From: Kitasatospora sp. CB01950
GTDB taxonomy: Bacteria > Actinomycetota > Actinomycetes > Streptomycetales > Streptomycetaceae
Length of the DNA stretch: 64,000 nt
Reading direction: 5' to 3'
Assembly: GCF_001905465.1 (NCBI RefSeq)
Contig: NZ_LISX01000006.1
Location: 401,599-465,598 of the forward strand
The notes under the pieces are model-generated. The model ran no database searches. It was not told the DNA's origin and was given only the letters and a program-made list of their open reading frames with translations. How positions within the stretch are numbered: position 1 is the stretch's first letter; every line of letters starts with the position of its first letter. The translations under genes were made by a program, and so were the position numbers. Below, piece by piece: positions 28,559 to 36,712 of this stretch.

Positions 28559-29572
28559 ATGCCCGTGCCCCAGCTGATCGTCGTCTCGCTGCGCGGCAGC
28601 GGCACACCACTGCTGGCCGGCACCACCACCGCACTCGGCTACACCCCCTACGGCACGATGAGCGGCATCCAACCCGACAGCGGTGAAAGGCCCGGCCCCG
28701 GTGAGGTCGCCCCCCTGCTCCGCGCCGCTTACGGCCAGGACGAAGCCGGACGCCTGCTGCTGCACGGGCAGCGCGACAACCGGGAAGAGCTGGAAGCCGC
28801 CTTCCAGCAGGCAGTCACTGCCCTGTGGCGGGTGTGGTGGACACGCCTGGGCCAGCCCGTCACCGCCGCCTCACCCGTCGACCCCGTCCTCGAAGACCGT
28901 CTGACCCGCGTCCCCGACACCGACCTGCCCCGACTCCTGCCGGGCCGCGGCTGCTGGTACGTCAACAGCCTGGACCTGGAACGAGCCGACGCCGGCTTCC
29001 TGCGCGCCTGGCACACCGCCGCACGACCGCCGATCGTCTACCACCACCGCGACGTACGCGACCGCGTCATCGAGCAGATCCACCTGCTCTCCCAGCCCGC
29101 CGGGCACGTCGGCACCATGCCCGAACACCTCGTCTACCGCGACATCCTCGGCGCCCTGCCCACCATGGACGCCAAGCTCACCCTCGCCCTGACCGACCCC
29201 GGCTTCCCCGGCATGCGCGAAGCCCGCCGCTGCCAGTGGCTGCTGCGCCACCCCGCCGTCTGCGTGCTCACCCACGAAGAACTCGCCGGCCCCGCCCACG
29301 GCGGCACCGCCGAAGCCCGCGACCGCGCCCTGCACCGGCTCCTGGCCGCCGCCCGCCACCCGGACCCGGCCGCAGCCCTCGCCACCCTGCCCAACCCCAA
29401 GAGCGACCAACTCCCGGCCGGCGTCTGGCGCACGCACTTCAGCCCGGAGCACGAACGCCTCCTCCACCAGCATCACAGCGACCTCCTGCCTCCCCACCCC
29501 GACGAGGCCGCGCACACCATCAGCTCCCAACGCACCGACGCCCCGACGCACTCACGCCCCGCATCCCGGTGA
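28559..29572 (+). CDS. Sulfotransferase-family protein
   Basis: 337 residues, ATG with GGGAG upstream. The N-terminal strand-loop LIVVSLRGSGTPLLAGTTTA matches the 5'-phosphosulfate-binding loop of PAPS-dependent sulfotransferases (RSGTTLL-like). VYHHRDVRDRVIEQI aligns with the 3'-phosphate motif RDPRDV. Near the C-terminus VLTHEELAG and VWRTHFSPEHERLL match the YEDL-type and GxWRxHFTPE segments. The central region is shorter and more divergent than in classic enzymes, and the glycine loop carries Pro in place of the second Thr, so activity is uncertain. Substrate unknown. Confidence 0.65.
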   Translation: MPVPQLIVVSLRGSGTPLLAGTTTALGYTPYGTMSGIQPDSGERPGPGEVAPLLRAAYGQDEAGRLLLHGQRDNREELEAAFQQAVTALWRVWWTRLGQPVTAASPVDPVLEDRLTRVPDTDLPRLLPGRGCWYVNSLDLERADAGFLRAWHTAARPPIVYHHRDVRDRVIEQIHLLSQPAGHVGTMPEHLVYRDILGALPTMDAKLTLALTDPGFPGMREARRCQWLLRHPAVCVLTHEELAGPAHGGTAEARDRALHRLLAAARHPDPAAALATLPNPKSDQLPAGVWRTHFSPEHERLLHQHHSDLLPPHPDEAAHTISSQRTDAPTHSRPASR

Positions 29573-30478
29573 ACCCGTACCCGCCCTGCCCGCGACCGGC
29601 GGGCGCCCGACCGCGCTGCTGTGGCCTGCGCCCTTGGTTCCGCAGGACCGGCCACAACGGCTGCATCAGCACCACCGAGCCCGCCGGCCGCGGTCGCCGC
29701 TTCGACGGTCACCCGGAACAGCAGGCCGGCGGCGAAACAGTAGGACGCGACCGCGATCCGGCGGGGCCCCGGCACACCGACGGCCCTGCCCAGGACCGGC
29801 CGATGTGGCCGGGCGACCACCAGCGGCCAAAACAGCTGGTCCCAGAATGGCGGGGGTCCGGACAAGCGGCAGGCCACCCAGCCCTCCCCGTGCTGTAGGG
29901 GCAAATTGATCCGGTTGCTCCCACCACCATCGGGGCGGCGCGCGGAGGGCCCGTCCCCGGCCGGGTCGGAGCACTCCGCGCGCCGCCCCCGCAGGAACTG
30001 CGGCGGCACCGCTTCAGCGGGGCGACGGCTGCGACGTCGGTGGTGTCGCGGCGGCGCGTACGGAGTCGCCGCCGTCGGGCCCGGGCGGCTCGGCGTTCTC
30101 CCGGGTCGCCTCCGGCCAGCGGGGCAGGATGCCCCGCGCGCGGGCCTGCACCAGGGTCAGTGCAACGACGGTTCCGGCGACGTCGGGCTGCTGCCCGTCA
30201 ACTTCCGGCCATTCAAAGGCCGGTCAGGCCGACGGGCCGACGGGCCGCTGATATCGATGCGCGTCCGGATCGACGCGGCCGCCCTTGGTACCACCCCGGC
30301 ATCTCGCGCTCCCCTCGGCACCGGCCCTTGCGGGCCTCACCCCGAGATCCGTCCGAAGCCGGGACGGATCCATCCGGAAGCGGCTGAATTCACCTACCGC
30401 TCCGACCCTCGCGCTCCGGACAGGCCCTGCCGGTGGCCGAAACCACCCGCTCTTCCGACCGAGAACACGACTCGCGAC
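29573..30478. other. Intergenic, no gene recognised
   Basis: About 0.9 kb in which open frames on both strands are short or low in complexity. One minus-strand frame near 30017-30215 ends like a protein tail (VVALTLVQARARGILPRWPE), but it opens with a stop and has no start codon, so at most it is a relic. Nothing else can be supported. Confidence 0.4.
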
Positions 30479-30507
30479 TTGACGCGATATATCGCGTTTC
30501 ATACTTT
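30479..30507 (+). promoter_or_regulatory. Sigma70-type promoter of the drrAB-like operon
   Basis: TTGACG at 30479-30484 and TACTTT at 30502-30507 are separated by exactly 17 bases. The start codon follows 88 bp after the -10 box. The spacer contains a 16-bp palindrome (separate entry), so a bound repressor would block RNA polymerase. Confidence 0.65.
30482..30497. promoter_or_regulatory. 16-bp palindromic operator ACGCGATATATCGCGT
   Basis: A perfect inverted repeat that overlaps the end of the -35 box and fills most of the spacer. This is the classic site for a homodimeric repressor (PadR-, TetR- or MarR-type). No candidate regulator gene lies next to the exporter, so the repressor is unknown. 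Confidence 0.65.
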
Positions 30508-30595
30508 GGTCGCGCTGCACAACCACTGGCCCAGGCCTAACCGTTGCCGAACACGGCCGTGAGGGGCCCAGCCACTCAAACCTTGGGAGAGCTCT

Positions 30596-31588
30596 TTGTC
30601 AGGGGCCATCTACGCCGAAGGTCTGGTGAAGCATTTCGGGAACGTTCCGGCCGTGGACGGCGTCGACCTCGACGTCCCCGCAGGTACCGTTCTCGGTCTA
30701 CTTGGCCCGAACGGCGCCGGCAAGACCACGACCGTGCGAATGCTGACCACCCTGCTCAAGCCCGACGCCGGAATCATCAAGGTGGCCGGCATCGACGTGG
30801 TCAAGGACCCGAACGAGGTACGCCGCAACATCGGCCTCTCGGGGCAATTCGCTGCGGTCGACCACTACCTGACCGGCCGTGAGAATCTGCGGCTGGTCGG
30901 CCAGCTCTACCAGCTCAACGGGCGCGCCGCGAAGGCGCGCGCCAACCAGCTACTGGAGCAGTTCGACCTCACCGACGCCGCCGACCGTCCGGTCAAGACG
31001 TACTCCGGCGGCATGCGCCGCCGGCTCGACCTCGCCGCGGCGCTGATCGTCCAGCCGCCGGTGATGGTCATGGACGAACCGACCACGGGCCTGGACCCGC
31101 GCAACCGCCAGGCGCTGTGGGACGTCATCCAAGAGCTCGTCCGTGCCGGTACCACGCTGCTGCTGACCACTCAGTACCTGGAGGAGGTCGACCGCCTCGC
31201 GCACGACATCTGCGTCATCGACCGCGGCAAGGTGATCGCCCGCGGCACGTCCGACCAGCTGAAGGCGCAGATCGGCCACGACCGGGTCGAGCTGGTCGTG
31301 CACCGGCGGAACGACATCATCGGCGCCAGCGCGATACTGGCGACCCACGGCCACGGCGAGGTCACGGTCGACAACCACACGCGCAAGCTCACCGTGCCGG
31401 TCACGGGAGGCGCCCAGGTGCTCGCCGACGTCATCCGCAACCTCGACGGACTGAACATCGCGATCGACGACATCGGGCTGCGCCGCCCGACCCTGGACGA
31501 CGTGTTCCTCTCACTCACCGGCCGCCCCGCGGAGCCCGGACAGGACGGCGATGCCGAGGAGCAACCCACCAAGGAGAGTGCGAAGTGA
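30596..31588 (+). CDS. DrrA-type ABC exporter ATP-binding protein
   Basis: 330 residues, TTG start with GGGAGAG about nine bases upstream. Walker A GPNGAGKTTTVRML near residue 41, signature YSGGMRRRLDLAAAL near 140, Walker B VMVMDEPTTGLDPRN, and the H-loop in LLTTQYLEEVDRLAHDI are all intact. The C-terminal ~90 residues, with the LRRPTLDDVFLSLTGRP motif, are typical of DrrA/daunorubicin-resistance ATPases, which power efflux of hydrophobic drugs with a single DrrB-like permease. It overlaps the permease gene as GTGA and is driven by the promoter at 30479. Confidence 0.93.
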   Translation: MSGAIYAEGLVKHFGNVPAVDGVDLDVPAGTVLGLLGPNGAGKTTTVRMLTTLLKPDAGIIKVAGIDVVKDPNEVRRNIGLSGQFAAVDHYLTGRENLRLVGQLYQLNGRAAKARANQLLEQFDLTDAADRPVKTYSGGMRRRLDLAAALIVQPPVMVMDEPTTGLDPRNRQALWDVIQELVRAGTTLLLTTQYLEEVDRLAHDICVIDRGKVIARGTSDQLKAQIGHDRVELVVHRRNDIIGASAILATHGHGEVTVDNHTRKLTVPVTGGAQVLADVIRNLDGLNIAIDDIGLRRPTLDDVFLSLTGRPAEPGQDGDAEEQPTKESAK

Positions 31589-32445
31589 TCGCTCCCGTCG
31601 AAGCGTTGCCCGTAGAGGTGCCGGTGGCTCCGCGTGCCAAGGGCGGCGCGAGCCAGGCCATCCGCGACTCGCTGGTCATCGCCAAGATCACCGTGATCCG
31701 ATGGACCCGGGTCCCGGAAGTCGTCGCCTTCATGATGATCCAGCCGGTCATGTTCGTGGTGATGTTCTCCTACGTGTTCGGCGGCTCCATGAGCATCGGC
31801 GGGACCACGTCTCCGGGCGTCTACCGCGAGTTCCTGATGGTCGGCATCTTCGCCCAGACCATCGCCTTCGGTATCCTGACGACTTCCGGGGCCCTCGCCG
31901 ATGACATGAGCAAGGGCCTCATCGACCGCTTCCGGTCACTGCCCATGGCCCGCAGCGCGCTGCTCACCGGCCGCACGCTCGCCGACCTGGTGCAGATGGC
32001 GGTCACCGTGGTCGTCCTGGCGCTCGTGGGGGCGTTGGTCGGCTGGCGCTTCCACAACGGCGTGCCCAAGGCCCTGGCGGCGTTCGGTCTGCTGATCCTG
32101 CTGGGGTACGCGTGTACCTGGATCGGCGCGCTGATCGGCATCTCGGTTCGCACCCCGCAGGCGGCCTCCAGCGCCCCCATGCTCGGGATCCTCCCGCTCG
32201 CCTTCATCTCCAACGCCTTCGTCGACCCCGGCCAGATGACGCCCTGGCTGCGGCACGTAGTCGACTGGAACCCGCTCAGCGCCACCGTGCAGGCCTGCCG
32301 GTATCTGTTCGGCAACCCGGGTGTACGGCCGTCGGACGCCTGGCCGATGCAGCACTCGGTGCTGGCATCGGTGCTCTACTCGACACTGATCGTCGTAGTC
32401 TGCCGCATCCTGGCAGTGCGGAAGTACCGGAACTCCGTGTCGTAG
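31585..32445 (+). CDS. DrrB-type ABC-2 permease
   Basis: 286 residues, GTG start overlapping the ATPase stop. After a ~35-residue cytoplasmic lead there are six predicted membrane segments: VVAFMMIQPVMFVVMFSYVF, LMVGIFAQTIAFGILTT, MAVTVVVLALVGALVGW, ALAAFGLLILLGYACTWIGA, SAPMLGILPLAFISNAFV, and a last one before RKYRNSVS. The conserved cytoplasmic box DMSKGLIDRFRSLPMARSA is the DrrB/ABC2 family signature that contacts the ATPase. With the upstream ATPase it forms a complete multidrug or natural-product exporter. A GC-rich hairpin closes the unit 21 bp after the stop. Confidence 0.92.
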   Translation: MIAPVEALPVEVPVAPRAKGGASQAIRDSLVIAKITVIRWTRVPEVVAFMMIQPVMFVVMFSYVFGGSMSIGGTTSPGVYREFLMVGIFAQTIAFGILTTSGALADDMSKGLIDRFRSLPMARSALLTGRTLADLVQMAVTVVVLALVGALVGWRFHNGVPKALAAFGLLILLGYACTWIGALIGISVRTPQAASSAPMLGILPLAFISNAFVDPGQMTPWLRHVVDWNPLSATVQACRYLFGNPGVRPSDAWPMQHSVLASVLYSTLIVVVCRILAVRKYRNSVS

Positions 32446-32465
32446 GCACACCGCTTCACCGGCAA

Positions 32466-32500
32466 GCGGCCCCGGCCCCGCCCTGCGGGACCGGGGCCGC
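32466..32500 (+). terminator. Hairpin terminator of the exporter operon
   Basis: Arms GCGGCCCCGG (32466-32475) and CCGGGGCCGC (32491-32500) pair perfectly over a 15-base loop, 21 bp after the permease stop. There is no U-tract. Confidence 0.65.
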
Positions 32501-32626
32501 TCGGGAACTGGCGCAGCGTCAGGTGTTCCGTCCCGTGAGGCGCCCGGACTCCCGACAGGCGCCTTTCCCGCCGAGGAACGGCGCGCTCGCAACGCCGACA
32601 CGACACAGGAGTGGAAGAGTGAAACG

Positions 32627-32926
32627 GTGACTGCCTCGCCGGAAGACCCGCCCCGACCGATCGGCGAAGCCGACCGCGACGCCGGCGTGCAACGCCTGCA
32701 GGACGTGTTCACCGAAGGGCACATCTCCTCCGAGGAGATGGACGAACGCCTCACTCAGGTGCTCACCGCCAAGACCGGCGGCGAACTCGTATCGGCCTTG
32801 GCCTCGCTCCCCGCACTGAACCCGGGCAGCACCTCCCGCACACCGGGGGAAGCGCACACCGGCGCGGCCGAGTTGCCGACCACCGGCCTGTCACCGTCAC
32901 CGAGCGCCCCGACGGACCCGGGGTGA
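32627..32926 (+). CDS. DUF1707 (SHOCT-like) small protein
   Basis: 99 residues, GTG start with AGGAGTGGAAG upstream. Residues 10-55 form one DUF1707 domain: GEADRDAGVQRLQDVFTEG, HISSEEMDERLTQVLTAKTG. This helical domain is common in actinobacteria and often precedes membrane segments. Here the remaining 45 residues are Pro/Ser/Thr-rich and no membrane helix follows, so the protein is the bare domain with a disordered tail. Function is unknown. It lies 16 bp before the FAD monooxygenase and may be co-transcribed with it. Confidence 0.7.
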   Translation: MTASPEDPPRPIGEADRDAGVQRLQDVFTEGHISSEEMDERLTQVLTAKTGGELVSALASLPALNPGSTSRTPGEAHTGAAELPTTGLSPSPSAPTDPG

Positions 32927-32942
32927 GCAGGAGGAGCTTGAC

Positions 32943-34514
32943 ATGCCAGTAGCCAACGCCGGGGCGGACGTATTGATCGTCGGTGGTGGGCCGGTCGGGC
33001 TCACCGCCCGGGCGCTTATGGAGCGCTGGGGTGTGCGGGCACTGCTGGTCGAGAAGCACCGCAAGCTGTCACCATTTCCCCGGTCCCGGCTGGTCAACGT
33101 GCGCTCGATGGAGATCTTTCGCCAGCTCGGGCTTGCCGACAAGATCACGGCCGACGCATTCGCACCGGAATACGGCCGCGTCCGCTTCCGCGACACCCTG
33201 CGCGACCGCGACTTCGCCACCGCGGCGATGGTCGGGGTCGACGCGCCGGTTCCGGAGAGCCCCGCAATCGGCGTGGTCACCTCGCAGGATCGGTTGGAAC
33301 CCACGCTTCTCGCCGCAGCAGACGCACACCTGCGGTTCGGGGTCGAGCTCGTCGACCTGGTCGAGGAAGCCGAGAGCGTCGTGGCCCTGCTCGTCGACCA
33401 CCGGCGCGGTGAGAAGGTGCGCGTCCGTGCCCGCTATGTCATCGCCGCTGACGGCGCGAGCTCCACGGTCCGGCAACGGCTGGGAATCGACACCACCGGC
33501 CCCGGAGCGATCGGGGACTTCACCACCGTCGTGTTCGACGCCGACCTCGACCGCTGGTGCACCCGCCGGCCCGCCGGGGTCTACTTCACCGCGCACGGAA
33601 CGTTCCTCCCGCTCTACCCCGGGGGAGGCTGGGCCTGGTTCGTTCCCACGCCCGAAGACGCGGCTCGGGCCGACTGGCCCGGCCTTGTCTCGCGCGCCAT
33701 CGGCGCCAGCTCCGAGGTACAAGCCGACGTGTTGCGGGTTCAGCACTGGGTGATGAACGGGTTCGTCGCCGAACGCTTCCGCCACGGCCGGATCCTGCTG
33801 GCCGGCGATGCCGCGCATGCAGTGCCCATCATCGGCGGTCTGGGCATGAACGCCGGCATCGCCGACGTACACAACCTGTGCTGGAAACTGGCGGGCGTTC
33901 TCCAGGGGTGGGCCGAACCAAGCCTGCTGGAAACCTATGAGACGGAGCGACAGCCCGTCGCCCAGCAGACTCTCCACCAGGCCGTGGCCAACACCCAACT
34001 GCTGCTCCAAGTGCAGAACCGGCGCCGCGAGCAGCTGCGGACCGGCGAAGCAGCACCTGCACAGGTCGAACTTCCTTGGTCGGAGCAGTACTTCGCCCAG
34101 CTCGGTCTCGTGCTCGGCGTCACCTACCACTCTGCCGCCGTCCTCACCGACGGCAGCACCCCACCCGAACCGTCCGACCCGGGCACGGACTATGTCCCCA
34201 CCGCAGAGCCGGGCCGTCGTGTGCCACACCTCTGGCTCACCCGCGACCGCTCCACCCTCGACACCCTCGGCGAATGGTTCACCTTGCTCACCCCGGACCC
34301 CACTCACTGGGAGCAACAGACCGCCGCACCATGGCCGCTGCACATCGAGGCACTTCCCATCGAGCACACCGATCTCTGCGGCCTCCGGCCGCACGGAGCA
34401 CTACTCGTCCGACCCGACGGCCACATCGGCGCCCGCTGGCGGGACCGCCCACCGAGCGACGCCACCCTCCACCACGCCCTCACCGCAATCACCCGCTCGA
34501 CAGCCCCCAGATAG
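32943..34514 (+). CDS. FAD-dependent aromatic monooxygenase (PF01494, RdmE/PgaE-like)
   Basis: 523 residues, ATG with AGGAGG (32929-32934) just upstream. The Rossmann FAD site VLIVGGGPVGLTARALM lies near residue 10. The DG motif VIAADGASSTVRQRLG is near 165, and the GD motif ILLAGDAAHAVPIIGGLGMN near 285. A thioredoxin-like C-terminal domain ends the protein, giving the three-domain layout and length of polyketide-tailoring hydroxylases and of Rox/TetX-like inactivating enzymes. It acts on aromatic substrates with NADPH and oxygen. Proximity to a DrrAB exporter suggests a self-protection or detoxification cassette; that is inference, and no polyketide genes are nearby. Confidence 0.88.
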   Translation: MPVANAGADVLIVGGGPVGLTARALMERWGVRALLVEKHRKLSPFPRSRLVNVRSMEIFRQLGLADKITADAFAPEYGRVRFRDTLRDRDFATAAMVGVDAPVPESPAIGVVTSQDRLEPTLLAAADAHLRFGVELVDLVEEAESVVALLVDHRRGEKVRVRARYVIAADGASSTVRQRLGIDTTGPGAIGDFTTVVFDADLDRWCTRRPAGVYFTAHGTFLPLYPGGGWAWFVPTPEDAARADWPGLVSRAIGASSEVQADVLRVQHWVMNGFVAERFRHGRILLAGDAAHAVPIIGGLGMNAGIADVHNLCWKLAGVLQGWAEPSLLETYETERQPVAQQTLHQAVANTQLLLQVQNRRREQLRTGEAAPAQVELPWSEQYFAQLGLVLGVTYHSAAVLTDGSTPPEPSDPGTDYVPTAEPGRRVPHLWLTRDRSTLDTLGEWFTLLTPDPTHWEQQTAAPWPLHIEALPIEHTDLCGLRPHGALLVRPDGHIGARWRDRPPSDATLHHALTAITRSTAPR

Positions 34515-34654
34515 CCCGGTGCCCGATGACGTGAACCACCGCCGATCTCAGAGAGCGGTACAGGTGACGTGATGTCGGTGCTGTCGTCACCGGAACGTGT
34601 GGTGCCGGCGTATCCGCACCGATCGGGAAGCCCGGTCGCGCTGGGCTGTCTCCC

Positions 34655-34804
34655 GTGAGCGACCGGCGGCCCTGTAAGAGCGACCGATCCGACGAGCGGC
34701 GGGCCCTGATCGAGCCCGTCAGCACCTACTGGAAGGCCCAGCACCACTCGGCGATACCTCGGGTCGCGACCGGCGGGACCGGATCGGCGACGATCAGCGG
34801 GTAG
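34655..34804 (+). pseudogene. N-terminal stub of an IS5-type transposase
   Basis: A 49-codon frame from GTG. It contains SDRSDERRALIEPV, then STYWKAQHHS, matching the conserved start SDLSDERWALIEPV of Streptomyces IS5-family transposases. It then departs from the family (TGGTGSATISG) and stops. The DDE core is absent and no inverted ends were found. Confidence 0.55.
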
Positions 34805-34929
34805 GCGCGCATTCCGGCTCCCCTCCGCCAGGAGAACTCAGCTCCCAGATCCTTGATCTCCGCGTCCCTGGCCGGGGCAGGGTTCGTCACGGAGAGCGCG
34901 GACCGTCTGATCGGACCGGGCCGCGCGCT

Positions 34930-34974
34930 GCCCGGTGCGGGTCGCAAGGCCGAGGCATGCGGCTCGCACCGGGC
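34930..34974 (-). terminator. Hairpin terminator of the protease/PknG operon
   Basis: Arms GCCCGGTGCG (34930-34939) and CGCACCGGGC (34965-34974) are perfect inverted copies around a 25-base loop, starting 9 bp beyond the last stop codon of the operon. Confidence 0.55.
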
Positions 34975-34982
34975 ATTTGCGG

Positions 34983-35321
34983 TCACTCCTCGTCGTCGGC
35001 TTCCGCAAGAGTGTCGGGAGACCAGCGGAGCGTCACATCGAAGTGGACGCCGGCCGAGCCGCCCGCCAGGATCACCCCGACGCTGCCGTCCAGTTTGACG
35101 CCGAACTTGATCTCGATCTCGTCAGGTCGGCGTGGCAGGGCGCGGAACGCGTCGATCACGTCGGATGCCGTGTTGACCACGGTGTGAAGCGAGTCCCGCA
35201 CCGTGGCGCCCGCTCGCTCCAGACTTCCCCGGCCGGCGGGCGCCACTCCTGCGCCGGTGCCCTCGCTCTCGACCACCAGCGTCCCGCCGGACGCGAGGGG
35301 GAATTCGATACGTGTTGTCAC
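34983..35321 (-). CDS. Trypco1-domain (CU044_2847-type) protein
   Basis: 112 residues. The GTG is preceded by AGGAGG and overlaps the upstream stop (GTGA). The start TTRIEFPLASGGTLVVESEG is a beta-hairpin, then a helix (VRDSLHTVVNTASDVIDAFR), then IEIKFGVKLDGSVGVILAGG with HFDVTLRW. This is the compact fold of the trypsin-co-occurring domain 1 family. The family is repeatedly found next to trypsin-like proteases in actinobacterial conflict loci, which agrees with the protease gene at the head of this operon. Its molecular role is unknown; it may be a substrate or adaptor of the protease. It is the last gene before a terminator hairpin. Confidence 0.75.
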   Translation of the reverse strand: MTTRIEFPLASGGTLVVESEGTGAGVAPAGRGSLERAGATVRDSLHTVVNTASDVIDAFRALPRRPDEIEIKFGVKLDGSVGVILAGGSAGVHFDVTLRWSPDTLAEADDEE

Positions 35322-36712
35322 TTGGCCTCCTGGCCTGAGGATGAGGATGGGCAGACGGAGCTCTGTGCCGGCTGCGGATAGGCGTCGGCCTGGACCTTGT
35401 CCAGCCCGGTGAGGATCGTCGGCAGTCGGCCGGGGTCGTTCAGGTAGTCGAGCACCGCGTGGTTGAACGCGGCCGCCATGGTGCTGGGCATGCTGTCCGA
35501 GGCGTCGAAGCACAGGGTGGCGGGCGAGGCCAGCAACCCGTTGATCCGGCGGGCGATGCTGTCGGGCGCGTTGCGGGACAGCATCTGCGTGACGGTGCGG
35601 TTGGCGGAGAAGGCCGCCTCCGGCTGGTGTTTGGGCCAGATCTCCTGGGCCGTCCGGCTCGCGAGGAAGGCCATGAACTTCTCCGCCTCGGGCGAGTCGC
35701 GGAACATGGCGACGAGATCTCCCGACACCTCGTACGTCGGATTCGCCGTCGGAGTCGCCGTCGCCGTCGGCTGAAGGTCGGGGAACGGGACGAAGTCGTA
35801 GTCCTTCCCGGAGACGGGTTCGGGCCGGACCTCGGGGTCCGGGGTGACGAGGGCGCCGTGCCAGAGGTAGCAGCCGGGCGGTGCGGTGAAGAGCGGATAG
35901 GCCCCTTCGCCGTAGCTGGTCAGGAGCGCGGTCAGCGGGCCGCCGTGGATCGCGTCCTGGGCGGTGACGGTCCGGCCCCATGCCTGCCAGGCCGCGCTGA
36001 CCTGTGGAGATGTCCATTTGAGCCTGCCGTCGACCCAGGCCGTGTACGTGCCGGCACCCGCCTGGTGCAGCAGGATGTCCTCGATCCAGTCGGTACCGGG
36101 CCACCCCGAGTTGGGCGGGTCGGCCATGGCCAGGCACCAGGGCGTCCCGCCCCGCTGGACCACCGACCGGCCGACACCGACCAGGTCGGCCCAGCTGTCG
36201 AGCGGTTGGGTGGCGAGCTGCCGGCGGTTGTACCAGATCAGGCTCTTGACGGAGGCTTTGACGACGACAGCGTACGGACGGCCCGTCCCGGCCTCCCCGA
36301 GGCGGTACCACTGGGGGTCGTAGTCGGACTTCAACAGCTCGACGAGTTCGCTGCCGAGTGCCTTGTTCTGGAAGCCGTCCAGCGGGACCAGGGCGTGCTG
36401 TTGCGCGTAGGAGCGCAGCGCCCCGGGGTTCGCCACGACGGCCAGGTCCGGTTCCTCGCCCTTCTGCACGCCGGCCCGCAGCACCTGGTCGAGTGCCCTG
36501 GTGGGGGAGGCGTGGACGGTGATGTCGGGGTTGCCGGCCTCGAAAGCATCGATCACTGCTTGGAAGGATTCCTTCTCGGCACCGGCGGTCCAGGGCGTCA
36601 GGATGGTCAGGACGCGCCGGTCGGACGAGCCGCCGAGGCAGGAGGCGGACGCCGCCAGCAGGGTGAGGACCAGAAGGAGCCGGAGGGCTGCCTGGCGCTT
36701 CTGCCGCATCAT
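35318..36712 (-). CDS. Extracellular solute-binding lipoprotein (family 1 type)
   Basis: 464 residues. The ATG overlaps the upstream gene's stop (ATGA). The lipoprotein signal is RLLLVLTLLAASASCLGG, with the acylated Cys near residue 25. The mature part begins VLTILTPWTAGAEKESFQAV and follows the periplasmic-binding protein type 2 fold of ABC sugar/oligosaccharide binders (EPDLAVVANPGALRSY, SLIWYNRRQL). No ABC permease or ATPase accompanies it. It follows a four-TM protein gene and sits in a PknG operon, the position GlnH has in mycobacteria, so it may present an extracellular ligand to the membrane protein rather than feed a transporter. The ligand cannot be read from sequence. Confidence 0.8.
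   Translation of the reverse strand: MMRQKRQAALRLLLVLTLLAASASCLGGSSDRRVLTILTPWTAGAEKESFQAVIDAFEAGNPDITVHASPTRALDQVLRAGVQKGEEPDLAVVANPGALRSYAQQHALVPLDGFQNKALGSELVELLKSDYDPQWYRLGEAGTGRPYAVVVKASVKSLIWYNRRQLATQPLDSWADLVGVGRSVVQRGGTPWCLAMADPPNSGWPGTDWIEDILLHQAGAGTYTAWVDGRLKWTSPQVSAAWQAWGRTVTAQDAIHGGPLTALLTSYGEGAYPLFTAPPGCYLWHGALVTPDPEVRPEPVSGKDYDFVPFPDLQPTATATPTANPTYEVSGDLVAMFRDSPEAEKFMAFLASRTAQEIWPKHQPEAAFSANRTVTQMLSRNAPDSIARRINGLLASPATLCFDASDSMPSTMAAAFNHAVLDYLNDPGRLPTILTGLDKVQADAYPQPAQSSVCPSSSSGQEAK

Noticed and set aside
29473..30009. 178-codon minus-strand frame with one hydrophobic patch
   Set aside because: No family resemblance, no ribosome site, and it overlaps the 3' end of the sulfotransferase gene.
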